A stretch of DNA of 33,399 nucleotides from Flavobacteriaceae bacterium (GTDB taxonomy: Bacteria > Bacteroidota > Bacteroidia > Flavobacteriales > Flavobacteriaceae): NCBI GenBank assembly GCA_024762795.1, contig JANTGS010000026.1, positions 1-33,399 on the forward strand, read 5' to 3'. A model generated the notes under the pieces. That model searched no databases, was not told the DNA's origin, and saw only the letters and a list, made by a program, of their open reading frames with translations. Shown here one piece after another: positions 1-8,018 of this stretch (the stretch's first letter is position 1; the number at the start of each line of letters is the position of its first letter). Made by a program: the position numbers and the translations under genes.

Positions 1-300
1 CCTATAATTAGGTAGTTTTATAGTGGTTTACCATGATATTATAAATCATGGTGTTTGGGTAGTTTTTATATAAGAGCGTGACTTTGTATATTAATCTGCT
101 AAGAAAACAGAAAGAAGTAAAGAATCCTCGGGGCAAGCCTCGAGGAATTGAACCTAAAGAGATTAAAGAGATCCCGCAAAAAATGCGGGATTAGCCTGCC
201 CCGCCGGCCTTTTGGCGGGTTCGACTTGCTAAAAATTTTTTTTGAATTTTTAGAGTCTCACTAAAAAAAAGGAGCTGCAAAAGCAGCCCCCATCAAAATC
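1..300. repeat. Intergenic stem-loop cluster
   Basis: There is no credible gene between the window start and lysS. The stretch instead holds several inverted repeats. An 8-bp stem with a 7-nt loop lies at 30-52 and is flanked by the related segments 10-22 (aggtagttttata) and 57-70. A 9-bp stem (one G-T pair, 4-nt loop) lies at 125-146, a perfect 8-bp stem with a 5-nt A loop at 171-191, and a GC-rich 6-bp stem at 200-219. The run of GC-rich stems in AT-rich DNA resembles the REP-like or palindromic intergenic repeats seen in Bacteroidota genomes, but a repeat family cannot be proven from one copy. No transposase gene is seen in the window. Confidence 0.5.
263..290 (-). terminator. Rho-independent terminator of the trkH-trkA-lysS operon
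   Basis: Read on the minus strand, an 8-nt arm (GGGGCTGC), a TTTT loop and the arm GCAGCTCC (271-290) form a stem with one mismatched or wobble position, followed directly by eight T residues (263-270). It lies about 47 bases beyond the lysS stop codon, in the correct orientation to end that operon. Confidence 0.88.
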
Positions 301-337
301 GAATCCGGGACCCCCTCTTCCCGAAAGCGACTAAAAA

Positions 338-2032
338 TTATAGCACCTCAACAAACAATCCCTCATCGGTATTGTTTACTTTGGCCAGATTATTCTTGGT
401 TAAGCCTTTGATGGTCTTATCCCATTTTTTATTGGATAAACCGGACTGAGCCTTTAAATCGATTAACAATATTTTTTCTTCTTTTTGAAGTAGCTTTAGC
501 ACCGCTTTTTCCTCTTCTGTCATCGCTATTGCCTTTTTCTCGGGTTTCATTTGTGGAAAGAACAGCACTTCCTGAATTGAAGCATTATTGGTCATAAACA
601 TCACCAAACGGTCAATCCCGATCCCAATACCGGAAGTAGGCGGCATTCCGTATTCTAAAGCTCTGACAAAGTCCATATCGATAAACATAGCCTCATCATC
701 TCCTTTTTCCGATAATTTTAACTGATCCTGGAAACGTTCCAGCTGATCTACCGGATCATTCAGCTCTGAATAGGCATTGGCCAGTTCCTTACCATTGACC
801 ATCAGTTCAAAACGCTCGGTCAGTTCCGAATTATCACGGTGTTCTTTGGTAAGCGGGCTCATCTCTTTCGGGTAATCGGTAATAAAAGTAGGCTGAATAT
901 AGTGGTGTTCACATTTCTCTCCGAAAAGTTCATCGATCAGTTTTCCTTTTCCCATGGTTTCATCAACCTCAATACCCACTTCTTTACAAACCTTACGAAG
1001 TTCTTCTTCCTCCATTCCCGAAACATCGTATCCTGTATGAATTTTTATAGCTTCCAGAATAGGTACACGCGGATAAGGTGCTTTAAAACTCACTTTGTTT
1101 TCCCCGATCTGAAGCTCGGTGGTTCCATTGGAATCCATAGCTACTTTTTCCAGCAACTGCTCGGTCATCTCCATCATCCAGTGGTAATCTTTATACGCTA
1201 CATAAAGTTCCATTACTGTAAATTCAGGGTTGTGAGTACGGTCCATCCCTTCATTCCTAAAATCTCTGGAAAACTCATAAACCGCATCAAAGCCACCAAC
1301 AATAAGTCGTTTTAAATACAGCTCATTGGCAATTCTAAGGTACAACGGAATATCGAGCGCATTGTGATGGGTAACAAACGGACGTGCAGCAGCACCTCCG
1401 GGAATAGGCTGTAAAACAGGCGTTTCCACCTCCAGATAACCTCTTTCGTTAAAGAACTCACGCATGGAATTGGTGATCTTTGTACGTTTGATAAAAGTAT
1501 CCTTTACATGGTCATTTACAATCAGGTCAACATAACGCTGACGGTATCTTTGCTCAGCATCGCTAAAAGCATCATGGGTTTTTCCATCGGCATCCACCTT
1601 AACCACAGGAAGCGGCTTTAGCGATTTGGAAAGTATGGTCAGTTCTTTTACACTGATCGATTTTTCGCCAACTTTTGTCATAAAAACCTCTCCTTTGATC
1701 CCAATAATATCTCCTATATCGAGTAATTTTTTAAACACATCATTATACATGACCTTATCATCACCTGGACAAAGTTCATCCCTGTTCAGGTAGATCTGCA
1801 TTCTTCCGGTAGCATCTTTCAACTCAGCAAAAGAAGCTTTTCCCATGATCCTTCTGCTCATCATTCTTCCTGCCAGAATTACTTCCTTTCCTTCCAGATC
1901 ATCAAATTTTTCAACAACTTCTTTTACTGTTGCTGTTGTTTTAAATTGTTTGGCCGGGTAAGGATTTATTCCAAGTTTTCTTAATTTCTGTAAAGATTCT
2001 CTGCGTACTATTTCCTGTTCTGATAACTGCAT
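338..2032 (-). CDS. lysS: Lysine--tRNA ligase, class II
   Basis: This enzyme charges tRNA-Lys with lysine in the cytoplasm. The 564-residue product has an OB-fold anticodon-binding region (about 50-135), class II motif 2 (FRNEGMDRTHNPEF, about 258-271) and motif 3 (GIGIGIDRLVMF, about 468-479). I chose the ATG at 2030-2032 (protein MQLSEQEIVRR) rather than the upstream in-frame ATG at 2098, because the extra 22 residues do not fit the family N-terminus and the longer start would overlap the end of trkA. About 68 residues follow motif 3 (about 497-564), which the 505-residue E. coli enzyme lacks; they read like a small winged-helix segment. The gene sits 52 bases behind trkA and is probably the last gene of that operon. 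Confidence 0.97.
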   Translation of the reverse strand: MQLSEQEIVRRESLQKLRKLGINPYPAKQFKTTATVKEVVEKFDDLEGKEVILAGRMMSRRIMGKASFAELKDATGRMQIYLNRDELCPGDDKVMYNDVFKKLLDIGDIIGIKGEVFMTKVGEKSISVKELTILSKSLKPLPVVKVDADGKTHDAFSDAEQRYRQRYVDLIVNDHVKDTFIKRTKITNSMREFFNERGYLEVETPVLQPIPGGAAARPFVTHHNALDIPLYLRIANELYLKRLIVGGFDAVYEFSRDFRNEGMDRTHNPEFTVMELYVAYKDYHWMMEMTEQLLEKVAMDSNGTTELQIGENKVSFKAPYPRVPILEAIKIHTGYDVSGMEEEELRKVCKEVGIEVDETMGKGKLIDELFGEKCEHHYIQPTFITDYPKEMSPLTKEHRDNSELTERFELMVNGKELANAYSELNDPVDQLERFQDQLKLSEKGDDEAMFIDMDFVRALEYGMPPTSGIGIGIDRLVMFMTNNASIQEVLFFPQMKPEKKAIAMTEEEKAVLKLLQKEEKILLIDLKAQSGLSNKKWDKTIKGLTKNNLAKVNNTDEGLFVEVL

Positions 2033-2084
2033 AATAATTGTTAAAATCTGCTCTTTAAAGCCTGCAAATATAGGATATTTAGTC

Positions 2085-2738
2085 TTAATTCCTGTCAAAT
2101 ACTTTTAAAATATTTACCTCATCTCCCGCGACAAATAATTCATCTTTGGCTTCAAATTTTATATTCGGATCATTAACAATCTCAGTCTGATCGCCCTGTT
2201 TACGCATAAACACGGTTATATTATTTTTCTTTCTCAGATCCAGTTGCTTTAAGGTTTTTCCCACCAGCCTCTTAGGAACCTTTACATTCATAATTGAAAT
2301 ATCCTTACTAAAATCAAATATTTCCTTTATGTTTGGGTGAGTAATTCTGTTGGCAATCCTCTTAGCCATCTCATCCTCGGCAAGAACCACTTCATCAGCG
2401 CCCAGTTTAATCAATATTTCCCTTTGCAGGAAAGAATTGGCCTTGGCTATGATATATTTTACATTCATATTCTTCAGCTGGGCTAAAGTAAGAACTGCGA
2501 GTTCGAGATTACTACTCCTTCCTAAAACAATGATGTCAAATTTATTGGGATCGATCTCCTCTAAAACATCTGAATTTGTAACATCTGCTGAAATAGAAAT
2601 GGTTACATCATCTTTTATCCTGTTTACCAGATGTTCATCACTATCTACGGCCATCACATGATGTCCTTCTTTGTATAATCTGGTAGCCAGCGCATATCCA
2701 AATGTCCCCAGGCCAATCACTAAAACATCTTTTTTCAT
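2085..2738 (-). CDS. trkA: Potassium uptake regulatory subunit, KtrA/TrkA type
   Basis: This is the cytoplasmic nucleotide-binding gating subunit of a Ktr/Trk potassium transporter. The 217-residue protein starts with a Rossmann fold (GLGTFG at 9-14, acidic end of strand 2 at VDSD) forming an RCK_N domain, followed by an RCK_C domain (about 130-217). The single-RCK length matches KtrA rather than the doubled 458-residue E. coli TrkA. It lies 20 bases downstream of its membrane partner, which supports a two-gene potassium transporter. The ATG at 2736-2738 gives the expected N-terminus directly ahead of the first beta strand. Confidence 0.94.
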   Translation of the reverse strand: MKKDVLVIGLGTFGYALATRLYKEGHHVMAVDSDEHLVNRIKDDVTISISADVTNSDVLEEIDPNKFDIIVLGRSSNLELAVLTLAQLKNMNVKYIIAKANSFLQREILIKLGADEVVLAEDEMAKRIANRITHPNIKEIFDFSKDISIMNVKVPKRLVGKTLKQLDLRKKNNITVFMRKQGDQTEIVNDPNIKFEAKDELFVAGDEVNILKVFDRN

Positions 2739-2758
2739 TTTTTTAAATTACTTATTTT

Positions 2759-4048
2759 TTATCCCAGTACAATCCTTTCTTCAGGATATTTTATTTTTAT
2801 CTCTCTTTGCTTTCTCAGGGTGATCATTGCCAGAGTAGCCGGCCCTACCCTTCCCAAAAACATACAAATAATCAATATTACCTTTCCATAAACTCCAAAT
2901 TTGGCTGTCAACCCCAAACTGAGCCCAACGGTTCCCACAGCCGAGATTACTTCAAAAAGGATATCGAAGAACTTAAACGGATAGATTAGCATCAACAAAA
3001 TACTGGCAATAATGATGATAAGGGAATAGACCACAACCAAAGCCATAGCACGTAAAAGCACTTTATGGCTCAGATGCCTGCCAAAGACCTGAATTGAGGT
3101 TTCACCTCTCAGCACTCTGATTATAGAATAATTAACAATAAAAAAAGTGGTGGTTTTAACTCCTCCTCCGGTAGATCCCGGAGAAGCTCCAATAAACATC
3201 AGCATAGTTAAAAAGAACAAACTTACCTTATGCATTAAACTGATATCTATGGAGTTAAACCCGGCTGTTCTGGCCGTAACCGATTGAAAAAGACTATCAG
3301 TTATACTCTCATTACCCTCTACAGTAAAAATAAAAAGGGCTCCTGCAAAGACCAAAATAAAACTTGTAATCAAAACCACTTTACTATGTAAACTGTATTT
3401 ACTGATCTTTTTATTTTGAAAAATCTCAAAAATGACAAAATAACCAAGTCCGCCAAGGATGATCAAGGCCATAACTGTATATTTTACCAGCCAGTGCGTT
3501 CCTGTCAAACTCTCATCAAAAGTGGAAAAACCGGCATTGCAAAAGCCTGAGACCGATTGAAAGATACCGTGATAGATCGCCTTTTTTACCGGAAACCCCT
3601 TGAGGTAAAAACCAAAACCGATTAATATTGCCCCTATAAACTCGGCCAGAAAAGTAATTTTTACAATAAAATTGATTACTTTCTGACTGCTTTTTAGATT
3701 GAAATTATCCTGTAAACGAGAAAAAGAAAGCCGGTGTTCAAGATCAATACTCCCCCTGATGACCATGATCAACACCGTAGTTATGGTCATAATACCAATA
3801 GCTCCCAGTTGCATAAGTACCATTAAAATAATCTGACCTGCCAAAGTAAAATCAGTGGTTTTTACTACAATCAGACCTGTAACACATACAGCACTGGTTG
3901 AAGTGAACAGGGCATCGATAAACGAAAGCTGATCGTGAATTCTGACAAAAGGTAATTCCAGCAGCAAAGCTCCGGTAAGAGTTAAAAAAATAAACGACAG
4001 GAATAAATAATGCCACGGATTAAGTTTAACTATCGGAAAGGGTTTCAT
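2759..4048 (-). CDS. trkH: Potassium transporter membrane subunit, KtrB/TrkH type
   Basis: This is the potassium-conducting membrane subunit that works with the downstream RCK protein. The 429-residue, very hydrophobic protein shows the four pore-loop repeats of the SKT family: STSAVCVTGL, SVSGFCNAGFST, SVTARTAGFNS and VISAVGTVGLS, each with the central selectivity-filter glycine. The length is close to KtrB (about 450) and shorter than E. coli TrkH (483). The product begins MKPFPIVKLNPWHYLFL, with a transmembrane helix immediately after. It is the first gene of the trkH-trkA-lysS run and is divergent from the yqaE-like gene. Whether the ion is K+ alone or K+ with Na+ coupling cannot be read from the sequence. 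Confidence 0.94.
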   Translation of the reverse strand: MKPFPIVKLNPWHYLFLSFIFLTLTGALLLELPFVRIHDQLSFIDALFTSTSAVCVTGLIVVKTTDFTLAGQIILMVLMQLGAIGIMTITTVLIMVIRGSIDLEHRLSFSRLQDNFNLKSSQKVINFIVKITFLAEFIGAILIGFGFYLKGFPVKKAIYHGIFQSVSGFCNAGFSTFDESLTGTHWLVKYTVMALIILGGLGYFVIFEIFQNKKISKYSLHSKVVLITSFILVFAGALFIFTVEGNESITDSLFQSVTARTAGFNSIDISLMHKVSLFFLTMLMFIGASPGSTGGGVKTTTFFIVNYSIIRVLRGETSIQVFGRHLSHKVLLRAMALVVVYSLIIIIASILLMLIYPFKFFDILFEVISAVGTVGLSLGLTAKFGVYGKVILIICMFLGRVGPATLAMITLRKQREIKIKYPEERIVLG

Positions 4049-4054
4049 AATAAT

Positions 4055-4086
4055 TTTGTAAGATTCAAAATTAATATAAATTTTTG
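4055..4086 (+). promoter_or_regulatory. Candidate promoter for the yqaE-lipoprotein-lipB operon
   Basis: TTTG (4055-4058), a 20-base spacer and AATTTTTG (4079-4086) match the Bacteroidota -33/-7 pattern except for the first base of the -7 box. The start codon of the first gene follows about 50 bases downstream. It overlaps the candidate trkH promoter on the opposite strand. Confidence 0.4.
4066..4073 (-). promoter_or_regulatory. Candidate -7 box for trkH operon
   Basis: On the minus strand this reads TAATTTTG, a full match to the Bacteroidota -7 consensus TAnnTTTG, 18 bases before the trkH start. No convincing -33 TTTG lies at the usual distance, so the call is tentative. Confidence 0.4.
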
Positions 4087-4137
4087 TTAACTTTTTTATT
4101 TTTCTGATACATTTTTATGATCTTTGATAAAAAAATT

Positions 4138-4296
4138 ATGAGCTTCTGGCGCGTCTTATTATCCATCATCATGCCTCCTCTTGCCGTTTTAGACAAAGGT
4201 TGTGGTTCTGTTTTGATCGTATTGATCTTAACTGTTTTAGGTTGGGTACCCGGTGTTCTTGCCGCTCTGATCATTCTAAACAACCCTAAAAATTAA
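4138..4296 (+). CDS. YqaE/Pmp3 family small membrane protein
   Basis: This is a 52-residue hydrophobic protein beginning MSFWRVLLSIIMPPLAVL and ending LGWVPGVLAALIILNNPKN. The FWR start, the IxPPLxVL first helix and the LGWxPGxxxAxxI second helix are the hallmarks of the Pmp3/YqaE family of two-helix membrane proteins, linked in yeast and plants to membrane potential and salt tolerance; their bacterial role is poorly known. An in-frame ATG exists at 4117, but the family normally begins at the M(G/S)FWR methionine, so 4138 is preferred. The gene ends only 6 bases before the lipoprotein ATG, suggesting one transcript. Its distance of about 90 bases from the divergent potassium transporter is suggestive, since both concern ion balance, but that link is inference. 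Confidence 0.88.
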   Translation: MSFWRVLLSIIMPPLAVLDKGCGSVLIVLILTVLGWVPGVLAALIILNNPKN

Positions 4297-4302
4297 CCCA
4301 TT

Positions 4303-5049
4303 ATGAAATCAATTACCAAATTTTTTATTCTTTTTATCAGCCTTAGCTTTTTAACTGCCTGTCAGTTTACCGAAAAGATCAATCTTAATGATAACGGCAG
4401 CGGAACTTACAAACTTAAAATTGATATGAGTACCATGATGAGTTCTATGAAAGGGATGAATAATGAAAATGATGATGCCGAAAAAGAAAAACATGAAGTT
4501 ATAGATACGATTATAAATTTTAAAGATATTCTTACCGAAAAAAAGGACAGTATTGCCCAACTTTCAGCAGAGGAACAGGCTAAGCTCAAAGCACTTAAAG
4601 ATCTGAAACTTCATGTAAATATCAATGAAGAAAAGAACATTGCAATAACCGAATTTATCTATGATTTTAAAAACATCAGTGAATTAAAGAATATTCAGGA
4701 GAAAATAGAAAAAGCTAACTCTGTAAACGAGGGCAAGCCTGCAGAAGATCCTATCCGCCCTACCGGAGTAGCTTATCATTTTGACGGAAAAACCTTTCAT
4801 AGAGAAGTGGTGGACAGGAAACTTACGGAAGAACAAAAAGAAGCTTATAAGAAATCTATGGCACAGGGAAGCCAGATGGTTGAAGGCAGCTCTTATCAGA
4901 TAGAATATCATTTTCCGAGACCTGTTAAAAGCACTACTTTTAAAGATGCAAAATTCAGCAGCGACCGAAAAACCATGTTCATTCAGTCTGATATGAAAAA
5001 AGTAGCAGAAGATCCGAAGTTTTTAGATTTTAAAGTTGTATTAAAATAA
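4303..5049 (+). CDS. Lipoprotein of unknown function
   Basis: The 248-residue product has a lipoprotein signal peptide with lipobox LTAC (Cys20), so it is expected to be lipid-anchored in the envelope. The rest is soluble, charged and rich in Lys/Glu. It begins with QFTEKINLNDNGSGTYKLKI, a pattern seen in small Bacteroidota lipoproteins in which an N-terminal beta strand precedes a helical region. I do not recognise a domain with a known activity. The stop codon overlaps the lipB start by one base (TAATG), so the two are very likely translationally coupled. No functional tie to lipoate synthesis is evident. Confidence 0.85.
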   Translation: MKSITKFFILFISLSFLTACQFTEKINLNDNGSGTYKLKIDMSTMMSSMKGMNNENDDAEKEKHEVIDTIINFKDILTEKKDSIAQLSAEEQAKLKALKDLKLHVNINEEKNIAITEFIYDFKNISELKNIQEKIEKANSVNEGKPAEDPIRPTGVAYHFDGKTFHREVVDRKLTEEQKEAYKKSMAQGSQMVEGSSYQIEYHFPRPVKSTTFKDAKFSSDRKTMFIQSDMKKVAEDPKFLDFKVVLK

Positions 5050-5747
5050 TGCAAAAGATTTTATTACAGGATCTGGGATTAAAAGGCTATCAGGAAGCCT
5101 GGGATTATCAAAATAAGCTCTTTAGAGAGATCATTGATATCAAGCTGGAGAACCGCAATAACCATACGCATCATCCAACCCCCAATTATTTTCTCTTTAC
5201 CGAACATCCTCATGTTTATACTTTAGGAAAGAGTGGTGATATTAACAATCTGCTCTTAACGGATAAGCAACTTAAAAAAAAAGGTATTTCCTTTTTTAAA
5301 TCGAACCGGGGAGGTGATATTACTTATCACGGCCCCGGTCAGATTGTAGGTTATCCTATTATCAATCTTGACGATTTCTTTCCGGATATTCATTTGTACA
5401 TGAGAAAACTGGAAGAAGTGATCATCAAGACCATTGCCGAATACGGCTTGAAAGGAATGCGCAGCGAGGGTGAAACCGGAGTCTGGCTGGATGTAGGAAC
5501 ACCTTTTGCACGAAAGATCTGTGCCATGGGGGTGAGAACTTCCCGTTGGGTAACCATGCATGGTTTTGCTTTGAATGTCACTACTGATCTGGGTTATTTT
5601 GATCATATTATACCCTGCGGCATACGCGGAAAAGATGTCACTTCTATGGAAGCGGAATTACATAAAAAGATCCCTCAGGAAGAGATAAAACCAATTATTC
5701 TAAAACACTTCTCCAAGATCTTTGATGCTGAATTTGTTACGGACTGA
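5049..5747 (+). CDS. lipB: Octanoyltransferase (lipoate biosynthesis)
   Basis: LipB moves the octanoyl group from acyl carrier protein to lipoyl domains of enzymes such as pyruvate dehydrogenase, the first step of endogenous lipoate synthesis in the cytoplasm. The 232-residue protein carries the family signatures RGGDITYHGPGQ (87-98), the catalytic lysine in ARKICAMGVR (Lys156) and the catalytic cysteine in PCGIRGKDVTS (Cys190). Length is typical. The start overlaps the previous stop codon by one base. The partner lipoyl synthase gene lipA is not in this window. Confidence 0.96.
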   Translation: MQKILLQDLGLKGYQEAWDYQNKLFREIIDIKLENRNNHTHHPTPNYFLFTEHPHVYTLGKSGDINNLLLTDKQLKKKGISFFKSNRGGDITYHGPGQIVGYPIINLDDFFPDIHLYMRKLEEVIIKTIAEYGLKGMRSEGETGVWLDVGTPFARKICAMGVRTSRWVTMHGFALNVTTDLGYFDHIIPCGIRGKDVTSMEAELHKKIPQEEIKPIILKHFSKIFDAEFVTD

Positions 5748-5808
5748 AAAGATACTTTAATGATATATTTTTTTTACTAACTCCACTCACAAATAACTAC
5801 TCAATACG

Positions 5809-6519
5809 CTACGACTCATTCTCAAATTCACCCTTACTTTTCTCACTCTCCTCTTCCTCTTTATGTATAATGACATTCCCGTTCTCATCAAAGGATTTTT
5901 CAAATGCGTCGGGTTCATGATCTTCCAGTTCCCAGTCAAAATATTCTTTTTGCGGACCAATACCTTTGTATGCATAGGCAAGAATAATTCCGGCCACAAA
6001 ACCTGACAGATGTCCCTCCCATGAGACCTCCTCTTTGATGGGGAACATATACCACACAATACTTCCGTAAAGAAAGATAATCATAAGTGAAATAGCCAGC
6101 AAACGGTAATATTTTCTAAATATCCCGCTAAAGAAAATAAAACTGAACAACAAATAAATCAGTCCGCTGGCACCGATATGATAAGAAGGCCTCCCAATGA
6201 TCCAGGTGAAGATACCGGTTAACAATATTCCATAAATCATGATCTTAAAAGCAATCTTCCTGTAAAAATAGAAAAGATTAAAAAGAAGTATAAGAAGCGG
6301 AAAGGAATTCTGATACAAATGCACCACACCCCCATGGATAAAAGTGGAAAAAAAGATACCTCTCAGCCCTTTAAATGTTCTCGGATAAATTCCGTATTTG
6401 GTAAAATTAAACCCAAATCTTACTTCAAGCCAAAGCACCACCCATAAAAAGAGCACAAAATACAAAGGTACCGCCAGCATAATGGGAGTAAAATGAAATG
6501 GTTTCTTTTCGTTCATCAT
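5809..6519 (-). CDS. Rhomboid family intramembrane serine protease
   Basis: Rhomboids cleave transmembrane segments of substrate proteins inside the membrane. This 236-residue protein has about six hydrophobic helices, the HxxxN motif (HLYQN, His67 and Asn71), the catalytic serine in GASG (Ser118) and the catalytic histidine in WEGHLSGF (His170), so the Ser-His dyad is intact. After the last helix there is a strongly acidic tail of about 50 residues (from about 187), probably cytosolic or periplasmic depending on topology. The gene stands alone, convergent with lipB and divergent from rarA. The substrate cannot be inferred. Confidence 0.93.
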   Translation of the reverse strand: MMNEKKPFHFTPIMLAVPLYFVLFLWVVLWLEVRFGFNFTKYGIYPRTFKGLRGIFFSTFIHGGVVHLYQNSFPLLILLFNLFYFYRKIAFKIMIYGILLTGIFTWIIGRPSYHIGASGLIYLLFSFIFFSGIFRKYYRLLAISLMIIFLYGSIVWYMFPIKEEVSWEGHLSGFVAGIILAYAYKGIGPQKEYFDWELEDHEPDAFEKSFDENGNVIIHKEEEESEKSKGEFENES

Positions 6520-6644
6520 AGTGTTTACATCTGCTAAAATACAATTTTAATATTTTCAATTACTACGATTTCTACAGATCTGTATCAAAAAAATAACTTT
6601 TACAAAGCTTCTGTTTATTTTTAGTTTATCCTTATTTTTACAGC

Positions 6645-7919
6645 ATGAATGAACCTTTGGCAGAAAGAATCCGGCCCAAATCACTTGATGAACTCATCAG
6701 CCAGCAACATCTGGTGGGTAAGAAAGGTGCCCTGACGCAACATATCAAACAGGGAATCATTCCTTCGCTGATCTTCTGGGGGCCTCCCGGGATTGGAAAG
6801 ACTACGCTGGCCAATATTATTGCGGAGGAATCCGGCAGACCTTTTTACAGCTTGAGTGCCATCAATTCGGGGGTAAAGGATGTAAGAGATGTGATTACCA
6901 AAGCAAAGCAAAGCGGCGGACTTTTTACCTCGAAAAATCCAATTCTTTTTATTGATGAGATACACCGGTTCAGCAAATCACAACAGGATTCATTACTTGG
7001 AGCCGTTGAAAAAGGCTGGATCACATTGATCGGAGCCACAACCGAAAATCCGAGTTTTGAGGTGATTCCCGCATTGCTTTCCCGCTGTCAGGTCTATATC
7101 CTGAACGCTTTTAAAAAAGAAGATCTGATCGATCTGCTGCAACGCGCTTTGGAAAAAGACGTGATCATCTCTAAAAAAGATATTACCCTTAAAGAAACCG
7201 ATGCTTTACTGCAACTTTCCGGTGGAGATGCCCGGAAATTACTGAATATCTTTGAACTCATCGTTAATTCTGAAACAGAACCGATTGTAATCACCAATGA
7301 TATGGTGCTGCAAAAGGTTCAAAAGAATACGGTTCGGTATGACAAAACCGGCGACCAACATTACGATATCATTTCGGCCTTTATCAAATCCATCCGCGGA
7401 AGCGACCCTAACGGAGCTGTCTACTGGCTGGCCCGGATGATTGAAGGCGGGGAAGATGTGAAATTTATTGCCCGGAGAATGCTGATTCTGGCTTCTGAAG
7501 ATATTGGAAATGCCAATCCAACAGCGCTAATCATGGCCAACAATACCTTTCAGGCTGTTTCTGTGATCGGTTTTCCCGAATCGAGAATTATTTTGAGTCA
7601 GTGTGCTATTTATCTGGCTAATTCGGCAAAAAGCAACGCCTCTTACAAAGCCATTGGTGATGCGCAACAAAAAGTAAGGGAAACAGGAGATCTTTCCGTT
7701 CCCCTGCATTTAAGGAATGCTCCAACCAAGTTGATGAAAGAACTCGATTACGGGAAAGATTACAAATACGCGCATAGTCATAAGGGAAATTTTATTGAAC
7801 TGGAATTTCTTCCCGATGAGATCTCCGGAACAAAATTTTATGAACCCGGAAATAATGCCCGAGAAAATAATTTCAGGGAAAGTCTGAAAAAAAGATGGAA
7901 AGATAAATACAATTACTAA
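6645..7919 (+). CDS. rarA: Replication-associated recombination protein A (AAA+ ATPase)
   Basis: RarA/MgsA is a clamp-loader-like AAA+ ATPase that acts at stalled replication forks and interacts with single-stranded DNA-binding protein in well-studied relatives. The 424-residue product shows Walker A GPPGIGKTT (46-54), Walker B LFIDEIHRF (101-109), sensor 1 (IGATTENPSF), an arginine-finger region (LLSRCQVY) and the C-terminal MgsA domain (about 240-410) with the typical SEDIGNANP and YLANSAKSN motifs. The length matches the family. It is a single gene, convergent with recX. Confidence 0.96.
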   Translation: MNEPLAERIRPKSLDELISQQHLVGKKGALTQHIKQGIIPSLIFWGPPGIGKTTLANIIAEESGRPFYSLSAINSGVKDVRDVITKAKQSGGLFTSKNPILFIDEIHRFSKSQQDSLLGAVEKGWITLIGATTENPSFEVIPALLSRCQVYILNAFKKEDLIDLLQRALEKDVIISKKDITLKETDALLQLSGGDARKLLNIFELIVNSETEPIVITNDMVLQKVQKNTVRYDKTGDQHYDIISAFIKSIRGSDPNGAVYWLARMIEGGEDVKFIARRMLILASEDIGNANPTALIMANNTFQAVSVIGFPESRIILSQCAIYLANSAKSNASYKAIGDAQQKVRETGDLSVPLHLRNAPTKLMKELDYGKDYKYAHSHKGNFIELEFLPDEISGTKFYEPGNNARENNFRESLKKRWKDKYNY

Positions 7920-7982
7920 GGGTTTGTAATGATGAAATGATTTAATGCTATAATTTTTCTGATTTTTAATTCAACATCATTC

Positions 7983-8018
7983 CACTGCATCACCATTTCA
8001 CTGCATCACCATTTCACT
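7983..8018. repeat. Short tandem repeat, 16-base unit, two full copies
   Basis: The unit at 7983-7998 is repeated exactly at 7999-8014 with four more bases of a third copy (8015-8018), reaching the recX stop codon. It fills the space between the convergent ends of rarA and recX. A 7-base inverted pair (7928-7934 and 7975-7981) also lies in this gap, but its 40-base loop makes it a poor terminator. Confidence 0.75.

Noticed and set aside
200-240. A tRNA T-arm-like string (GGGTTCGAC) near 217-225.
   Set aside because: No acceptor stem, anticodon arm or CCA end can be paired with it; it belongs to the hairpin region.
839-1315. A 158-codon plus-strand open frame inside lysS.
   Set aside because: It is a Phe/Ser-rich shadow of the lysS coding sequence with no motif.
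4071-4283. A 70-codon open frame on the minus strand.
   Set aside because: It is antisense to the YqaE/Pmp3 gene, whose family motifs make the plus strand the coding one.
5787-6059. A 90-codon minus-strand open frame overlapping the rhomboid gene end.
   Set aside because: It is in a different frame over the acidic tail and has no family features.
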